64,000 nt of DNA, from contig NZ_CP038810.1 of the NCBI RefSeq assembly GCF_004797125.1, forward strand, positions 620,001 to 684,000. The letters run 5' to 3'. This DNA is from Flavobacterium sangjuense (GTDB taxonomy: Bacteria > Bacteroidota > Bacteroidia > Flavobacteriales > Flavobacteriaceae). The position numbers and the translations under genes are program-made. Below the pieces are notes generated by a model. The model worked only from the letters and a program-made list of their open reading frames with translations. It made no database searches and had not been told where the DNA came from. Position 1 is the stretch's first letter; each line of letters begins with the position of its first letter. Of this stretch, positions 61,870-64,000 are shown one piece after another.

Positions 61870-62745
61870 ATGAAAGAAAAAAGATTGTTGTGGTTGGTAT
61901 TGTTGTTTGGTTTTTCAGTTTCTGCACAAGTTAAAGGAATCGTTGTCGATGAATTTAACAAACCCATTTCGTATGTGAATATTTGGGTTGAACATGAAAA
62001 TAACAGCACCACTTCTGAGGAAAATGGAGAGTATAACATTAACTGTTTGCCAAATAAGAATCTGATTTTTTCAGCTTTGGGCTATGAAAAGAAAACAGTT
62101 AAAGCATCCGAAGCAGAAAAGGTAGTTTTGAAAGTAAATGCGTTTCAATTATCAGAAGTTGTTATTGCCAAAAGATTTGAAACCAGAGAAATTGAAATCG
62201 GAAAAGTAAAAAACGAAACCTATCAGGCTTTTGAAAACGGACCACGAATTGACGCTAAATTTTTCCCATATCTTGCAAAATATAAACGGACGCGATACAT
62301 CAAGCAAGTAAACTTTTTTACCGACAATCAATTAGAAAGTGCGTCATTCAAAGTACATTTTTTTATGGTTAATGCAGATGGTTCGCCCGGCGATGAATTG
62401 TTGAGCAAAGACTTTATAGTTTCCGTAAAAAAAGGGGTAAAAAAAACGTTTTTTAACGTGACTGATTTTGGCTTAAAAATGCCAAAGACAGGAATCTTTG
62501 TGGGCTTTGAAAAGTTGATAATTGAAAGGAACAAGTTGGAAAAAGAAGTTGTAGATTCGAATACAAAAGCAATCACAATTCAAAAATTGTATTTCCCATA
62601 CGTGCTTTATAATTATGTCGAAAGAGAGTTTATCTACACTTTCTCTAAAGGAAAATGGAACCGTCAAACGAAGGAAGACATCAATAATCCATCAGATAAA
62701 ATGTCGGTGTACGAACCCGCAATAAACCTAATTCTAACGAACTAA
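61870..62745 (+). CDS. Carboxypeptidase-like regulatory domain-containing exported protein
   Basis: A 291-residue exported protein with a signal peptide (RLLWLVLLFGFSVSAQ), an N-terminal CarboxypepD_reg-like beta-sandwich (GIVVDEFNKPISYVNIWVE, NGEYNINCLP) like the plug-proximal domain of SusC-type proteins, and a C-terminal beta-rich region with GPRIDAKFFPYLAKYKRTRYIKQ. Not a full TonB-dependent receptor. 6 bases after the GH3 gene, so probably in its operon. Confidence 0.85.
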   Translation: MKEKRLLWLVLLFGFSVSAQVKGIVVDEFNKPISYVNIWVEHENNSTTSEENGEYNINCLPNKNLIFSALGYEKKTVKASEAEKVVLKVNAFQLSEVVIAKRFETREIEIGKVKNETYQAFENGPRIDAKFFPYLAKYKRTRYIKQVNFFTDNQLESASFKVHFFMVNADGSPGDELLSKDFIVSVKKGVKKTFFNVTDFGLKMPKTGIFVGFEKLIIERNKLEKEVVDSNTKAITIQKLYFPYVLYNYVEREFIYTFSKGKWNRQTKEDINNPSDKMSVYEPAINLILTN

Positions 62746-62758
62746 ACGACAAAAAGCC

Positions 62759-62766
62759 TATATTTG
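62759..62766 (+). promoter_or_regulatory. Putative -7 element (TATATTTG) of the DUF6909 gene
   Basis: Exact TAnnTTTG match, 21 bases before ATG 62788. Confidence 0.5.
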
Positions 62767-62787
62767 CAGGTTAGAAAAAACAATTTA

Positions 62788-64000
62788 ATGAAAGAAATTA
62801 AAAACATTTCGCGCTCAAGAGCGCAAGAATCGTCGGCAGCTATCGAACGATTGTACATTACCATGAGACATTTATTCAACAGAGGTTTCTATAAACCAAT
62901 GGGTGTTTCAGGAGAAACTTTAAGAGAAGCTTTGCTTTCTTTAAGACCAGAAATTTACGGAAGTATTGCAGAAGAAAAAGTAGAACTAAGTGGTTTACTT
63001 TATGTAATAGAGAGACTTCCGGTAGGCATTGAAGAATGTCGTTTTATCAATTTAACTTCAGACGAAGGCTATTCAAAATCACATTTTACAGCAATTGTTC
63101 CGCCAAAAAGAAGAAGAAATTGCTACCGAATAGATGACGAACAAATGAATGTGGAAATCACACGCGGACGTTCGGATATTTATGATATTTTGACGCATTT
63201 GACTTTTATTTTTATTGAATCACATAAAATTAAAGACAGAGTTTTACTAGATGAACTTGAAGTTGAACTAACCCGTGATTGGGAAAAACTTGAAGAAGCC
63301 GTTTTGCAGAACAAAAAAATGTCACTCAAAGAAAAGGAAATTGCGATTTCGCATGCAGCGAATGTTTTGGGGAGAAGCTTTTCTGAAGTACTAGCCATTT
63401 ACGATGATTTTGGAACCAAAGAAAAACCAGATCGCTTTTTGCACGTTATCTATTGGTTAGGAAAATTAGCAATTGATGAGGTTATCAATAACAATAAAAG
63501 AACAATTACGTTTAGCCCGATTTTAAGAGAAAGATTAGGACATCATATTCACGGAGAAATTTGGGCGAATAACATCAAGGAAGCGCTGAAGGCTAATAAC
63601 CTTTTGGAAAGACCAATTCATATCATCAGCGCAAATATGCATAGTGTAATGAATTCGATTTTTGCAACGACAGTTTTAAAAACTAAGTTCAAAGACAAAT
63701 CAGATTTCTTTATTTATGAAGAATTGAGCAAATCCGGAGCCAATGATGTTAGAAATAAAGTGCAGGAAGTCGCCTTAAAACAGGGAATGATTTCTTTGCC
63801 AGATGACGCTTCGGGAACTAATATTGATGTTCAGTTATTTGACACGGCCAAAATAGATTGGGCTAAATCCAGCTTTCCAAAAGCAAAAGTTGGCAAAGAA
63901 GCACCAGTACTAATTGTAATGGATTATGCTTTTGGCGAACAGGCATTTGAAACGATTGATGAGTTATTAAAACCATACAAAGAAGGCAAAAACAGAACTT
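62788..64000 (+). CDS. DUF6909 family protein (3' truncated)
   Basis: The frame from ATG 62788 is open to the end of the window (404 codons) and is therefore incomplete. It begins KEIKNISRSRAQESSAAIERL and has a soluble, helix-rich look with segments PVGIEECRFINLTSDEGYSKS, RTITFSPILRERLGHHIHGEIWA and PVLIVMDYAFGEQAFETIDELL; I recall this pattern as DUF6909, an uncharacterised Bacteroidota family. No catalytic motif is recognisable. It has its own -7 element. Confidence 0.78.
   Translation, partial: MKEIKNISRSRAQESSAAIERLYITMRHLFNRGFYKPMGVSGETLREALLSLRPEIYGSIAEEKVELSGLLYVIERLPVGIEECRFINLTSDEGYSKSHFTAIVPPKRRRNCYRIDDEQMNVEITRGRSDIYDILTHLTFIFIESHKIKDRVLLDELEVELTRDWEKLEEAVLQNKKMSLKEKEIAISHAANVLGRSFSEVLAIYDDFGTKEKPDRFLHVIYWLGKLAIDEVINNNKRTITFSPILRERLGHHIHGEIWANNIKEALKANNLLERPIHIISANMHSVMNSIFATTVLKTKFKDKSDFFIYEELSKSGANDVRNKVQEVALKQGMISLPDDASGTNIDVQLFDTAKIDWAKSSFPKAKVGKEAPVLIVMDYAFGEQAFETIDELLKPYKEGKNRT

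Overview
The window is a stretch of chromosome from an AT-rich member of the Bacteroidota, almost certainly the family Flavobacteriaceae and most likely Flavobacterium or a close relative. The evidence is the gene content (PheS, GldA-free core genes, DUF2480, DUF3078, DUF4175, DUF4837, DUF6909, Bacteroidota-type SUF locus, GH3-family protein), the lack of Shine-Dalgarno sequences, and many TAnnTTTG -7 promoter elements a short distance upstream of start codons. Nothing in it looks like a prophage, plasmid, insertion sequence or CRISPR array; it is core genome.

Layout. 1-1.4 kb: the 3' part of pheS and a small conserved gene. 1.4-6.1 kb (minus): yicC, gmk, nadD, gpsA and a small membrane protein, plus an EamA transporter and an ArsC/Spx-like protein. 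6.1-7.8 kb (plus): DinB-like protein and a cystathionine gamma-synthase/lyase. 7.8-17.6 kb (minus): a complete SUF iron-sulfur assembly locus (sufA-sufB-sufC-sufD, then sufS-lipoprotein-sufE-sufT-DUF2480-DUF3078), split in two by a plus-strand serine hydrolase and a small membrane protein. 17.8-26.5 kb (plus): an MBL-fold hydrolase, a subtilase, an M1 aminopeptidase, rnpA, DUF4349, a CtpA-type S41 protease and a double-OmpA-domain protein. 26.4-31.4 kb (minus): GNAT, DUF4837 lipoprotein, LysM lytic transglycosylase, pgk. 31.7-33.2 kb (plus): holB and DoxX. 33.2-43.0 kb (minus): a Pif1/RecD-like helicase with HTH tail, Skp/OmpH, a methyltransferase, mnmG, ybeY and a giant DUF4175 protein. 43.1-49.3 kb: gltX, a beta-barrel protein, an SPFH protein, a YtxH/holin-like/small-protein envelope cassette and glnS. 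49.4-54.1 kb: folB, tRNA-Cys, a secreted protein, LysE exporter, head-GIN protein and rnr. 54.8-64 kb (plus, except tatA): rpiB, a CDF metal exporter, NAD(P)HX dehydratase, tex, tatA, an M23 protein, a GH3 protein, a carboxypeptidase-regulatory-like protein and the first 404 codons of a DUF6909 gene.

The most interesting signals are in the non-coding and overlapping DNA. Two identical 14-base parS-like palindromes flank mnmG (37285-37298, 39185-39200). About 15 kb away, the only long gene-free stretch (54067-54798) is very AT-rich, carries several DnaA-box-like sequences and separates minus-strand from plus-strand genes, so it is a good candidate for the chromosomal origin. Several intergenic gaps carry short-period (7-8 base) microrepeats able to fold into hairpins. 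The SUF locus carries uncharacterised partners (a lipoprotein translationally coupled to sufE, and the cysteine-bearing DUF2480) that may be an undescribed extension of the pathway.
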